Below, piece by piece: positions 10,541-22,115 of a DNA stretch of 64,000 bases. The stretch lies in the NCBI GenBank assembly GCA_029204225.1, contig CM055093.1, positions 21,386,823 to 21,450,822 of the forward strand. The letters run 5' to 3'. Source of the DNA: Diphasiastrum complanatum. Its lineage: Eukaryota > Streptophyta > Lycopodiopsida > Lycopodiales > Lycopodiaceae. Each line of letters opens with the position of its first letter. Within the stretch, counting starts at the first letter, position 1. Below the pieces are notes generated by a model that was not told where the DNA came from, made no database searches, and saw only the letters and a program-made list of their open reading frames with translations. The translations under genes were made by a program, and so were the position numbers.

Positions 10541-11411
10541 TTTTCCCTTAACAATTTCGGACTCATCAAGTTTAATAACCAATATCAATTTTCCATGGAC
10601 TTCTTCTTTGAATATGCTATAATATCTAATCATGTATGCCACAACTTTGTTGATATTAAAAAATAAATTGTTGGACTTATTGTATTCCAATGTTCCACTC
10701 TCACATCTATACAATTTATTGATATGAAATGGTTTGCCTATAAGCATAGTCATACTCTCATTAAGACAATATCTTGCTTTTCTGACTCGAAATGGATGAG
10801 GAAGAGGTAGCTTTCGAATCTTCACATGTGCAAAGGCCTCCCGTACAATTTTAAACAATAGAGTATATGCTTTACGACTAATTCCCGAATCATTACATGC
10901 TCCCTGGATAACTCTTGCATCCAAGACATCTTGAATGCTTTTTTATAATCATTGCAGCAATATTATTCTTAATCCTGTCATAACGAGAAATTTTCAACAA
11001 TTCTTTTGTAGATTTTGATGACAATATGGAACCCAAAGATTTCCCAATACTCGTAGAATCTTTAAAATGTTCTCTGGCCAGCTAGTCATAATGCATATTG
11101 AAAAAAAAAAAACATATAAAATCAAAGATAAACTATAAGAGTAGTGTAAGTTCACTTACCATGCTTGCTTGCAATCCCGCCTTTTCGCTCGAGCCCAACC
11201 TAGGATTGCCTATCCCATGCATCCTAGCGGCCGCAGCTTCTTTCTGAATCTTGTATTTATCTAGTATTCGTTCATCCGCTTTTACACGGTTCCAATCATT
11301 TCTTGAACACCAGGAGGGCTTGGATTGCCCGTCCCTATAAGCTCGCTTGATCTTGAAAACCATAGCAAACATTAGAAAAACAAGCACATAAAAACTTAGC
11401 AAGCATTTCAT
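10541..11411 (-). pseudogene. Family Z gene, copy 1 (truncated)
   Basis: An exon (11160 upwards to about 11353) ends in a perfect donor (GTAAGT at 11154-11159), followed by a 78-bp intron (11082-11159) and a second exon running to the copia junction near 10540. Joined, phase 0, the second exon aligns over about 170 residues with the plus-strand gene at 48480-49050. Shared blocks are GKSL, KSTKELL versus KSMRSLL, VIQGAC.DSGIS.KAY, HIN, and LILVxKLDESExxKGxK. The upstream exon is basic (RAYRDGQSKPSW...KYKIQKEAAAARMHGIG) and has no match in copy 2. One frameshift near 10920. Function unknown. The matching acidic motif and CxxC in copy 2 suggest a transposase-like fold, but this is inference. Confidence 0.6.
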
Positions 11412-11746
11412 TTTGAGACCTAAACAATAGTAAATTAAAATAGGATTTTAATCTACCATCATGCTCGCCAAAAATCTCTATTCTTGGACCTTTAATAATT
11501 GTAGCCAAAACAGACAAACAAAGAAAAAAAAATGCTTCACATGTATAAACTCAAATGCTCTATTTCAATAACATAAATGTAAAAAAAGCCTCTTTGAGTG
11601 GCTACTAGTGGAAAACTGGAGCCGTCCGGTTGCTGAAACATTGATTTGTCTTCTAACACTGTCTTCTACATCCTGCACATCGATTAGGATCTGTAAAAAT
11701 TCAGCTTTTTGATTGATAAGTCCTCTTTGTTGCCACTGCTCTGTCC

Positions 11747-12840
11747 TTACTTTGATTTGTAATTTGAGACATGCTTTTTCTTCCTCGTTCCTGAACCGGA
11801 AATGACTGAGTTCGGATTGTTCAAATTAAAAGAACCCATCCTTTTGTTTGACTTCTGGAAGTACTTGTCTTGGAGGCTAGAAAAACTGGGATGTTTGAAG
11901 AGGCGTTCTATGTCCCGAATATTCTCGGCATCTCCTAAAGGTGCAAGTAATTTGGCGGACGAGTCCTTAGCAAGTTCAATAGAGGCATCAATCATGTATT
12001 GGCGGATAAAGAGAAAAGTAATATGAGATTTTACCACATTCCTAGCAAGTTTATATAGCCACATGAAAAAGGCATTTATCTGATTTTGGAAGGAAGCATT
12101 AGGAAAAAACTTGGCAAGGTTATTCATAATGAACCAGATAGCATGATCAAACCAAATGATGGAAGAACTGTTTTTACATTTTTCACCACATCTACATTTG
12201 AAAAAGGCTCTTTTCCAGTTCCAGATTTTGGCTTGGTGTAGGTTCATTCTATTGAAGCCATTCTCAAAGTGTCCTCTGGTCCTGGCCCAAACTTGTTCAG
12301 AGGGGCAACGAGAGGGTTCAAATTTGTTCATGCGGATAATGGTATCAAAAGAAACAGGGGCCTCAAGTGAAAGATTTTTGTGCAAAGCGGCCATTCTGCA
12401 GACTTGTATTTCTTTTTCTACCAAATGAGTCATCAGAATCCAAAGGTCAATAGGTATTGGTGCAAGGAAATTAACAGAAGGGAGACTCCAAAGCTTGTAA
12501 GAGGTAAGAGTAGATTTATGCTCGATGATTCTAGCAGGAACAAAAGGGACTTGGCAGTTTTTGGATTGGCAGAAATCAAAAGAAGAGAGGTCACCAATAG
12601 CACAAATATCTTGAGAAAATATCTCAAGTTGAGAGGCACTGTCTTCATCAAGGTCTTCAATATAAACAAGCAGGTGAGGAGAGGTGGGAGCATCAGAAGC
12701 AGAAGGGGTAGTGACAGTAGGAGAAATACCGTTTTCATTTTGTAAACACATAAACCCTTTTCTGATGTGCAAATTGCAGAACTTTCTTCCTCTTCAAACT
12801 TTTCAGCAAAATCATTAAGACGACCATAAAGATTTTCCAC
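11747..12840 (-). CDS. Unrecognised ORF, about 340 codons
   Basis: A 341-codon open frame ends at 11747. Its first ATG is at about 12751, preceded by a TTG at 12772. A better-placed ATG at 12840 (MENLYGRLNDFAEKFEEEES) opens a different frame that would need a one-base shift near 12775 to join it. The protein is acidic at the N-terminus, has a Cys cluster (KCRCGEKC, mid-protein) and an aromatic/hydrophobic helical region (WFDHAIWFIMNNL...FFMWLYKLA) before a basic C-terminus (GTRKKKHVSNYKSK). I recognise no family. Such a long open frame amid decayed sequence suggests recent function. It could be a host gene, an element gene or an endogenous viral gene; I cannot decide between them. Confidence 0.45.
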
Positions 12841-12963
12841 AAGGCTCAGCGGTTGTCAATGGTTGTTTCTTCTTAACAAACTCAAGACCGGGATGCAAGA
12901 GAGAGATACAAGACCGCACTTAGTTCCTCTTGACAAAGCAAGACTAAAGCTTTTTAAAGCCTT

Positions 12964-12971
12964 TATTTATA
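12964..12971 (-). promoter_or_regulatory. TATA box upstream of the unrecognised ORF
   Basis: The minus strand reads TATAAATA about 125 bp upstream of the ATG at 12840, a normal plant distance once a short leader is allowed. Confidence 0.45.
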
Positions 12972-15155
12972 ATCCAACAAGGTAAAGTACAGTTGAAAAG
13001 TAAAATACAATACTAGAAAGTCCAGCTGATACTTGCCACCATCCCACAAACCAAAACCGCTCAAGTTAGTTCAGTGAGGAAGACAGGTGTCATAGCTGAA
13101 CGACAACTGTTATTCATGTCCAAAAGAAGTTATACTACTTAACAACTTTGAATAGCATTTTAAAACATAGTCCAGTCTTCCCAAACACACAATGTTTTAG
13201 CGATAGGCCAAGCCATTATATCACTGTATCAAGGCGAGTGCCATACTGATCAGCTTATGGTCAATTGGTCCGTATCAGTTCATTTTAATCAAAGAGGAGT
13301 ATGAAAAGTTTAACTATTAGGAGTTTTATTTAGCCAAAAGACCTGGTGTGAAACGTGTGCTGCTATCAGAGAAAATCCATGCTATATTGACCCTTACAAC
13401 GTAAGGTATTTCACAACTGTTGTCCATACTCATGAGCATATCCATGCTTTCCAGTTGCATCTCACCAAGAGTCTAAAGTAACACTAACAGAGGTAAGGTG
13501 AAATGTTGCCATGATGGTTATATCGGAATGACATAACATCCACGGTATCAGGACACTGTATAGGAAAGATGTGATTAATACTGTGTAAGAGACTGCCAAT
13601 GTTTATACTGGGTAGTAGGGCAAATCCGTGTCATTCTACTCCCTTAGTATAAGTCCGAAGAAGTTGTAGTAGTAAGACTTATTTGAGTGCTTATGAATCC
13701 ACAAAAGGTTGCTTCCATAAAGCCAATGGCAATGCTCTTGCTCCAACTTTAACAAGTGTCAAGAACTTTTGGATAGTTTCTATATAAATAAAACATAGGA
13801 TTCTTTGTATAATTTCTTAGACAAGAATACACATAATTAAGGAAAATGCAAACTCTTCTTACTGTGCACGTTTGGGAAATCAAGAAACGAATTCCTACAT
13901 AAGGAATCCAAACCAAGTGTTTTCTTAGTTTGAATTTCCTTAGAATACTTCAAACGAGGAAAGTATTTGGTTCGAGGAAGTGTTCACTTTTTCCTAGTTT
14001 GTACTTTCCCTAATTGTGTTCCTTCTTGCAAGGAGATTATATGGAGAATCCTCTAGTTATTTTGTATATGTATAGGAACTAATCAAAAGTTCCTTGTTAT
14101 TAGAAAATATGGTTGTTTTATGGTTTAAGATGAGTTTGTTTAGTTGTAACCATTGATGCTAATAGTTGTTGGTTGAATGAGTATCATGTGTACTTGAAAT
14201 TGCCATGTCTTTTCAATATTAGGACCAATGTTGCAGCAATTTGTGATCCACTACAAATTCAATTTGGAACGTGTGTTCCAAATTTCCAACGATCCAGGAC
14301 CATGATCTTTGTCTCATATTGCAACCAGACACACTTTTACAAATTTTTTTTAACATCCAGCAACCTTTCCATAGCGATCCGGATATTGCTAAGACATTAT
14401 GGTTTTCAAGGCTTCGAGCATATTTTCTGAACATGTATATCCAGATTCCAGAAGGATTGAACTTCATTAAAGCTTCAAAGGCAAAGAATATCCAATCAAA
14501 TGTAAGGTTGCACTGCAAAGTATTGGCTATAGGAGATATCTTTGTGAACCTGGATCAGGATCCTGGGTAATGGCTATTGAAGTTTCTTGGAAGCTTAACC
14601 AATAAGCAATGAGGACAATTAGCCACATTGCCAATGTGGTTGCCTCACCAGAGAATAGCTAGATACTTATTATGAACTTTGGATACATAGAACATGCTTG
14701 CAATGGACCTATGGAATAGCCATTTCAAATGATCTCGTTGTTTGTGAGACTCTCGGCAAGTTGCATAAATGAACTGCTCTTGAAAAAACCTTTGATGCCA
14801 ATATCCCATATTGGCACCCAACTTTTTTTTTATTTTTTTAATTATTTTTGCGTTTTGGGAAACCCCAATGGGAATTTCCGGATCGTGATTTAGAACATGA
14901 TCCGGATTGAAACGTGCATGTATGATTAGGGCTGCCTTTTTTTTCTTGTGTGATTTTGGGATGGATATCTTTATTTTTGTTTTTGTTGACAAGCACCTTA
15001 TTGCATCCAACAAACAGGAGGAGCAATTTCTCCAACTGTAGCATTGAGAGTAAGATGACAAGACTCGAATGACATATTTGAACATCTCATATATCTCTTG
15101 CCAAGAGATTTAGCTAGCTTGGAAAACAGCCACCCAAAGTTTAGATTGGCATATT
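12972..15155. other. No gene recognised
   Basis: Frames at 14173-14570 and 14645-15085 overlap on both strands and show no domain. A short minus-strand stretch near 14600-14800 is open, but its composition gives no recognisable family. Confidence 0.5.
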
Positions 15156-15192
15156 CTACACCATGATTGCCAACAAGTCAGTCATGGTGTAG
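15156..15192. repeat. Short hairpin
   Basis: CTACACCATGA (15156-15166) and TCATGGTGTAG (15182-15192) form an 11-bp perfect stem with a 15-base loop. Confidence 0.6.
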
Positions 15193-15238
15193 CAAACATC
15201 TACTGGTGAGGGTGTGTGATACCACCATCTCTTCAACA

Positions 15239-15250
15239 TGGTATCATATC
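15239..15250 (+). promoter_or_regulatory. Retrotransposon primer-binding-site relic
   Basis: CTTCAACA is followed by TGGTATCATATC, close to TGGTATCAGAGC (initiator tRNA-Met) after a CAACA-type LTR end. No gag follows, so this may be chance or a very old LTR edge. Confidence 0.35.
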
Positions 15251-15762
15251 TCCTCAGCCTTAGATCGTTGAGCCCATCACTATCACTATAGTGGTGGTTT
15301 AAAATATGCTCCCCTCTCAAAACCTTCCAAAATTATGTGGGCTGCAACTTGGACCAAGGCAACAATTTGACTATCCATTTAATCATCATCAAGATTTTTT
15401 AGTAGCAAAGTTTAGGTTGTTGCCGACTCTGTTATCTCAAAGCATGTCCAACAATTTACACGACATAATGGTCTATAAAGCAGATTCTAGATTGAATTAG
15501 TGCATCGCACCTCAATCTCGTCAAGTAACCGCACTTCTAAAGTATAAAAGTGCCTAAGGTTGTGTTTATGTTGTGTTGGGTCCAACCTCACCTAAGGATT
15601 ACAGATTACTAAAAGACGAGGGTTACACATTTTTTGTGCTTCAATTCCCTTAATGTTGATTCAATTCCACCTCCAATATTGAAGAGTCGTTGGTGGTTGA
15701 GTTCCTCTCTCACTCTAGAGACCTGGCATCATATATGTGTTGTAGAGCACTACTTGGGAGGG

Positions 15763-15874
15763 GGAAGGTGCCCCTCCGAGGCCCTTCCACACGGGAAGGT
15801 GCTGCACTCAAGGGCGGAGGCCCGAGGGCGCAGCATCCTTCCCCGGGTGGAAGGGCCGAGGAGCCGCACCTTCC
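15763..15874. repeat. GC-rich long hairpin
   Basis: An arm of about 43 bases (15763-15805) and its near-complement (15830-15874) form a strong stem: GGAAGGTGC...CTCC.AGGCCCTTCCAC...GGGAAGG.GCTGC against GCAGC..CCTTCCC...GTGGAAGGGCC.GGAG...GCACCTTCC. The loop is about 24 bases. A T-run follows at 15898-15911. It resembles the 3086-3144 foldback in composition and flanking homopolymers. Confidence 0.75.
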
Positions 15875-15911
15875 GCCTCGTGAATTCAGTTTTTACATTT
15901 TTTTTTTTTTG

Positions 15912-16744
15912 AGGTAAATTTATGTTACGTGCACCTTCCGGCGTCTGATAGGTGCCTTAAAAAAAAAATTGTCATAAAAAAGCCCACAAATTACGTTCTT
16001 GTGAGGCACCACCATTTCCTTTGTAAAAATTTAAAACTTGATTTTATGTGAGAAGGAATGTGTTGGTACCGAAGAAGGTTTCTCTCTAGTGCAAGTGTAT
16101 TTCTCTCCTATATATTTCCACTCTTTCACAGATGTTGTATTGATATTTGACAGGGCCACTTGTGGTTTACACCAATGGTTCTTAGGCATCCTTTTCATCT
16201 CTAGAAGTGACAAACTTGAGATAGTACTAGTGGCCCATTTTACAAATTGGAATTGCAGTTCAAGCATTCACACTTTCAGTCTCAATGGCAAATCAAACAT
16301 TGAACATTCAGCATATGGCAAGAGCATTGAATTTTAAGAGCGTGCATTTCAGCCAAGCCTAGAGTCCTCCAACACTGGGACTCCTTTAAAGCTTGTATAA
16401 TACTAAGGGTTGTCATGTACATCTTACAATACATCATATCTGATGGGAGTGCTTTCCTTTTCCAAGAAGCTTTAAGATGGACCCAGAAATAACCCCAGGA
16501 GCTTCCAAAAGTCTCAAATTTATGAACTTGCAGTTCTTCTTGCACCTCCAGACTGAAGCTAAGCCCGCTAAATCACACCAAATGATCATACACAACATGA
16601 TGTTAGCAGCAAAAAGGGTAAAGTATGGAACTCAACAACAAGCCACGCAAACTCACTCTTGGATTGTGCAAAAAGTGCTCTTGTACCTCAAAGTAAAACT
16701 TATGCATATCCTGTAGACTATATTCTACCATAGGCATGCACACT
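15912..16744. other. No gene recognised
   Basis: Small overlapping frames on both strands (16031-16337, 16477-16716) show no domain. The stretch ends at the MYB pseudogene and may include decayed MYB 5' flank. Confidence 0.4.
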
Positions 16745-16749
16745 CTGCT

Positions 16750-17290
16750 GGATATAAGCTGAGAGAGTTAGCGGCTATGCACGACCCACAGAACTGGAAT
16801 CTGATTGCAGAAAAATTGCATGGAAAATCAGGCCTTAACACCACATCCATCTTTGCAAAGTTTTACAGTGCCACCTTTCTGGGTAAACACCACGAAATAG
16901 AGCTGTGAGCAGGCTTTATTTTATAGAAATTCTGTCAGCACGATATTTCATGAAGAAATAAAAACATAACTGTAAGAACTCAATTGCATTTTACTAGAAT
17001 TTTTGCTCATAAAAGATATGGCTCATTGGTTGCAGGTAAGAAGTGCAGATTGAGGTGGTTTAATCAACTGAATCCACGCATCAACAGTCAACCCCTAACA
17101 GAAGAAGACGAGGAGAGCCTTCTGGCAGCCCATAGTGTCCACAGAAACAAGTGTGGGCTCCAATTGCCAGGATCTTCCCTGGCAGAACTGACAATGCAGT
17201 GAAAATCACTGGCTTGTAGTAATGGCCAGGAGATTCAAGGAGTGATCTAGGGCTTGTGGGACAAGGAAGAACCAACTGTCTAAAAGCAAT
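16750..17290 (+). pseudogene. R2R3-MYB transcription factor pseudogene
   Basis: An upstream exon segment ends in the R2 repeat (KLRELA...DPQNWNLIAEKLHGKSG, to 16831). After about 204 bp a second exon starts at 17036 with KKCRLRWFNQLNPRIN, the end of R2, then R3 (LTEEDEESLLAAHSVHRNK). Joining G with GTAAG restores GKSGKKCRLRWF, phase 1, the standard MYB intron site. The intron begins GC instead of GT and ends TTGCAG. R3 continues in another frame (IARIFPGRTDNAVK, then HWLVVMARRF), so at least two indels break it, and stops follow. The NQL.PRIN and F/L in place of the first R3 Trp fit the MYB52/54/56/117-type group. A functional copy would be a nuclear DNA-binding regulator. This one retains the intron, so it is a decayed gene duplicate rather than a retrocopy. 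Confidence 0.8.
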
Positions 17291-17430
17291 GGACAAACTG
17301 TCGCTCAATTGCTTGCAGACAAAGCTAGCAATGTGGCTTCTCTCAATGTCAACTCATTGCAAGCAAGAGTTACACAGTCCGAGCCGATTGACAAAGATTT
17401 GAGATAGTGACTTCCTTACCATGCCAGAGG

Positions 17431-17518
17431 GTTCAGATTTGTCTGCACTAGTGAGATACCTTCAAACACAGATAGTTCAGATTAGTCTGCACTAGTGAGA
17501 TACCTTCAAACACAGATA
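17431..17518. repeat. Two-unit tandem repeat, 44 bp
   Basis: Units at 17431-17474 and 17475-17518 differ at one position (GATTT versus GATTA). There is no coding role; it lies just downstream of the MYB relic. Confidence 0.9.
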
Positions 17519-17937
17519 GTTAGCCTCAGTATCACTCACTACAGCTCTTAAGCATGCCCTTTCAAAACTTGGCACATGCCGTCTCAAGACTTGGCTACAG
17601 ATCGTCATTTTTCCCCGAAGTGACAGATGAATCAATCAGACAAAGAGTGTGTTTCTGTTTACTTTGTGCGTTAATGCACTATTGTAATACCTATGAGTGA
17701 TCAGTACAACATGTGCACGCAACAGCAATTGTCAAAACTTTGACAATTCGAATCAGTGATTTGCATTCCAACTCTCTGCCAGATAAAACAGAGCTGCAAG
17801 TCATCATTGTCATCATATGCTGGATCAAAAGCGATAGTAAGCTCCTGATCATTGATCTGCTATACACGATTACTTATTCTTCAGAAAAGGAGCCAATGGC
17901 GAGCCCGATAGAGGCAAACCATCAGCTCCCTCCATGT

Positions 17938-17974
17938 GCAGAATGGACAGTCTATAATAGGTTGTCCATTCTGC
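17938..17974. repeat. Short perfect hairpin
   Basis: GCAGAATGGACA (17938-17949) and TGTCCATTCTGC (17963-17974) form a 12-bp stem with a 13-base loop. It is too short for a plant microRNA precursor on its own. Confidence 0.6.
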
Positions 17975-18739
17975 CAGATTGACTTACTTCAATTTGGCAT
18001 GATAGGCCGCAGCGGACATTAACGTCCACGTAGAAAACTCATTATTTTGAAGCGGATTTGCACTGCAAAAATGGAGGAGCTACATAACCTCACAGAGCCC
18101 CCTCGCCACCTCCTCTCCTTGAATCTCCTCGAATTTTCTTATGATTGCCCTTTCTTTTCCTTTGAGTTACAATGGCGCTGCAATGGCGTGTTAATGCAGT
18201 TGGAACGCCCCCAAGATTCAGTATGCCCTTGGGTAAGTCAGTTTGGACAGTTAGACTAAGGCATCAATGAAGGCTATCATTAGCACTTGTCTGGGGCCTT
18301 TAGTGCACATTCCCTGCATCTTCTTCTGGCTTTCCATGTTCCCCTTCTATTGTCTATGTTTGCAGGTCTATTCCAAGCACATTACATTTGGTGGAGGAGA
18401 GGCGATGGATCGACCTTTTCCTGATAGCATGATTGATGGGGATATTTCTCTCAACAACTTTTTGCACTCTTTTCATTGATATCTTCATAGTTTTCTCAAA
18501 CTAGTCAAGTCTTGGTTCAAGTTGGTTGAATGCAACATTGCACATTCACGGCCAGATCTTAAGTTCGTCCACGTTCTTTCTAGGGTCTTCCTTGTGAAGA
18601 CATCATGACTTGGCTGGATCATTTCAACAACATTGGGAAATATTAATGCTGGAACGATGAACGGCGACTCCATGAACTTCATACAGTTTTGGATGGAGTG
18701 GCTGCAACATGCTATGTTCAACAACTTATGACTATGAAA

Positions 18740-18960
18740 GCAAATTGGGATGTGATGAAGAGTAGTTTGATTGAAGCATTTGCACATATGAGTGTTGCTT
18801 GAACTGCTTTGCAGCAATTTGGAAGCCAGGGTATGGATGAATCGGTTGCTCAATTTTTGGTTTGATTCACACAACCAATTATACATGCAGATCCTTTGAT
18901 GACAAAAGATATGAAGCTCTTTTTCTTTTTCCCTTGTTTGTGCCCTGATTAGCAGCCTCA
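18740..18960 (+). pseudogene. Possible gypsy gag fragment
   Basis: One frame reads WDVMKSSLIEAFAHM...ALQQFGSQGMDESVAQFLV with two stops. The W...L...F..., then L..., then ...SVxxFLxxF pattern is that of a retrotransposon gag core. No other domain is attached. Confidence 0.4.
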
Positions 18961-19105
18961 TTCCTTTTGGTGTGTGTTTCCCTACATGAAAATTTCAGGA
19001 CCTTTCAGGCATCAGACTGTTGCCCCGGTTGTCACTGTGAGCACTCTGCCTAATACCACGATAGCTTAGCATGACCATGTTGCCCAATACCATGTGTCAG
19101 AGTGG

Positions 19106-19487
19106 TCATCGAATTAACATGTGTCAATCCCTAGTTGGCATCGTTTATCGTTGAGATTAGGACGACATCCGTGTTAGTTAAGCGGTTAGGTTAATGGACA
19201 TTTAATAGTCCAAGTCTGCCGAACACGTAAAATAGTTAAATAGTGTTTTCTTGATGCTGTCGCCTGACGTGGCATAAAGTAGGATCTTGATGTACAGTGC
19301 ACATCTAATATATAATGGTGATTGATGAATATGGCGACACCCTTTTTGTGATCATTCTGCTATATAAGCTGTGTGATCATTGCGCTTATGTGAATTCTGC
19401 TTTGCGCCATTACTTGATTAATTAACGTGCTTGTGCTGTCGTTTGTTATAAGCTGGAATTGGTGATGTGATAGACAGCATTATTCTA
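19106..19487 (+). mobile_element. Candidate solo LTR with TATA box
   Basis: A TGTCAGAGTGG start and a CTACA end enclose a TATATAAG box at 19361-19368. The boundaries are guesses because no second copy is in the window. Confidence 0.3.
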
Positions 19488-19489
19488 CA

Positions 19490-22115
19490 ATCCGATTATC
19501 TTCAAGCCCGCAACTTTTATTCTTGATTTATGAAAACATCCTTGGAAAATGCTTTTGCAGTAGTTCATCTTTCATAAATCCAAGAATTTCACAATGATAA
19601 TAAATACGAATGCCCCCAGCTGTTCCTATTAATTGTTACTCTGGCCTCAAAGACCTAGACAACAAAGTCCTTTCATGTTATTCCATGCTAGCACATTCAA
19701 GCGTAGGCCTATTTGAGCACTCTAATTTTTTCAAAGTAACATCATCAACTCCATGACACAGCCAATTACAGCTACAAGCTTTTTAGTTGCAACAACTCAA
19801 ATATAAGCTACTATAGCTAGAATTATCACGACTCAGCACTCAACTTGCCCTCTAGTGATTCCTCCTTATGGAATTTGGACGTGCAATTACAAAACTTGTA
19901 AAAGCCCAATATTGTTATTTATTTGTCACTACCTCTCATGTCGAGATTAAGTAATGTGTGCATTTGCTCGCTTTTCTCGGATGTGGTAGTCATTTCTCAT
20001 TCTTCCGAGAATGCCTGCATTTGGTTTTCATCTACTAAATATGTCTCTTCCTTTGATATCGGGATTTGATGCAGGTATTAGCAGTACATTTACTACAACC
20101 ATTCTCATCAGGCCTTTTAGTGTAAGGAGCATTTTTTCTGCATTGCTGCCCTTCAAAAGTTGTGGAACAACTCCAGCAGGCCATAATTCCAGGCCGTTGG
20201 GGCTAGGAGTAGATTTTAACTTAAGCCGATTAAAGAAGATGCTTCCACAAAGCACTTCCTAAGCTGTCTTAAAGTCAAGCACACAAGGGAGCATATAACT
20301 TTAGTGTGTGATGTGGATGGTCTTAAACTTCCGAGCCATTTGAGGTAAGACAAGATGTTTAGATGGAAATTAGAATTTATAAAAGTCCTAAAGGTTCTGC
20401 AAGGGACCAGTGACAAGGCTTCTTCAACAAGCAGATAAAGGGAAGTCTTGTGCAAACTGTTGGTGCCAAGCAAAACACAAGTGTTTGTTATGTCAGCAAT
20501 CTGCTCCTCTTCATTTTCTATGCAATGATCCCAAGCACTCCTTTCTTGGCATGAAAACGCTCCTTTTCTTCCTATAAAAGAGAACGCACGTAGACAATTG
20601 AAAATTTTCCAAAAGAAGAAGCTTTGTACTCTCCTTGAATATTAATCTGGTCCTTATGTTCTATCCGTAGTGTTATTGTTTCTTGATCCTATCTCTTTGC
20701 TTGAGTACTGTTCTTATTTCTTGATCCTGTATCTTTGCAATAGCATGGATATAACACAGATAATAGTCAGCAACATGCAATGCTCTCTCTCTCTCTCTCT
20801 GCCTGCGCTCTCTTTGTCTCCTTCGTAGATGATTAGCTGTTGCTCTCTGTTTAACCAACACAAATAAGTACACAATGTACACTCAGAGGGTCCCTCAATA
20901 GATAATAAATTAGGGTCCCTCCGTAAAGAGGAGAATGGCCCCTAAACCCTTGGAGAGGAAAGTTTGAAACTTTGGGCATTTTAAGAGGTATCTCTTTCTT
21001 AACTCAAAGATCCTCAATAAGAAATTCCTATCTGATCAGAGTCTTCAACTTGCTCTCTACATGCCGGTCAACACTTTGATCCGGGGAAGCTTTCGAAACA
21101 AGGATAAAGAACTAAGTGAACAGAAATTGCAGTACGATTGAGTCTTTGATCGTGAGTAAATGTCTAGTTTAGCTTAAGTTGACTGTGCTATAACTGCCAC
21201 TAGAATGTTTTTGTTGGAAAGAACAGAATCTGACAAGATAATGTTGCCATAATCCTCTGAGTTTTGACATGCACGAATATCTGCTTCTAACTCTGCTCAT
21301 AATTGCTGTGAATTACTTTGCTTGAATGAGTAAGTTTGCTTGTTCTTCCTTAGTTGTCAGGGCATCAGTAGAAGTTCAAATCAGCTATCTACGTAGGTAG
21401 TTGACTTTCAGGAGGGTGCATGTTCAAGGCTTTGTAAACCTGCTACTTGCATAAGTTGTGAGAGATTTTTCCACAATGACTAGAGAGCAGTAAACTTATA
21501 AAACAATGATGTACTTATGAATGGAGTAAAATGTGTGCCTCTATCTGTACTTCCTAGAAAACTTACATGTAACCCAAGTTCAGTTCTCTGAGGAATGTGT
21601 TCAAATGATCCCCATTTCAGCAGCATCTTCTAGCTAATGGTTTCAAGCTAGTCACTGAAGGAATGGTCTAAAAGGAACTACACATGTTTAAAAAATTATA
21701 AGTTACATTTGCAAGTAGGTATCCTACAAGACTACACGAGAGTTCTCCTCTAGACGGGCCTTTAAATTTAATTGAATGTAGCCTTCCATTCATCTAATTT
21801 TATGGATGAATCCAAGATGTTATGATCGAAGTTTCTCTATGATCTCAAGAAAGAGAAGAGATCAATCAACCTTGAAAAGGAAATAAATTGAATAAAGAAT
21901 CAATCATATCTTTCTCTATGGCCCCACAAGCATGAGTAAGGCACTCGAAATCCACAAGTTGATGGATGAGAGGAATGATGATGGGCTCGCCTATCTCATA
22001 AACATAAGCACTTGCTCCTAGATGTCATTCAGAGCATTGAACAAAAATCATATTGCTCATTTTGTCTCAATACCATATATGAAATCCAGGTTAGAGGTCA
22101 TAACATGGCTTTTGG
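19490..22115. other. No gene recognised; CT microsatellite at 20783-20800
   Basis: Frames at 20011-20473 on both strands are mutually overlapping and domain-free. A (CT)9 tract sits at 20783-20800. Nothing else can be supported. Confidence 0.5.

Noticed and set aside
12380-12745. Plus-strand ORF opposite the 341-codon ORF
   Set aside because: Shadow frame of the longer minus-strand frame; no start context or domain.
14645-15085. Minus-strand ORFs as a PPR-type or mitochondrial-targeted protein
   Set aside because: The apparent motif was not repeated at 35-residue spacing, frames conflict, and low-complexity A/T tracts produce the Lys runs.
17938-17974. MicroRNA precursor
   Set aside because: A 12-bp stem is too short and flanking sequence does not extend the pairing.
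20011-20473. Possible gene on either strand
   Set aside because: Both strands are open over the same bases and neither shows a domain or splice pattern.
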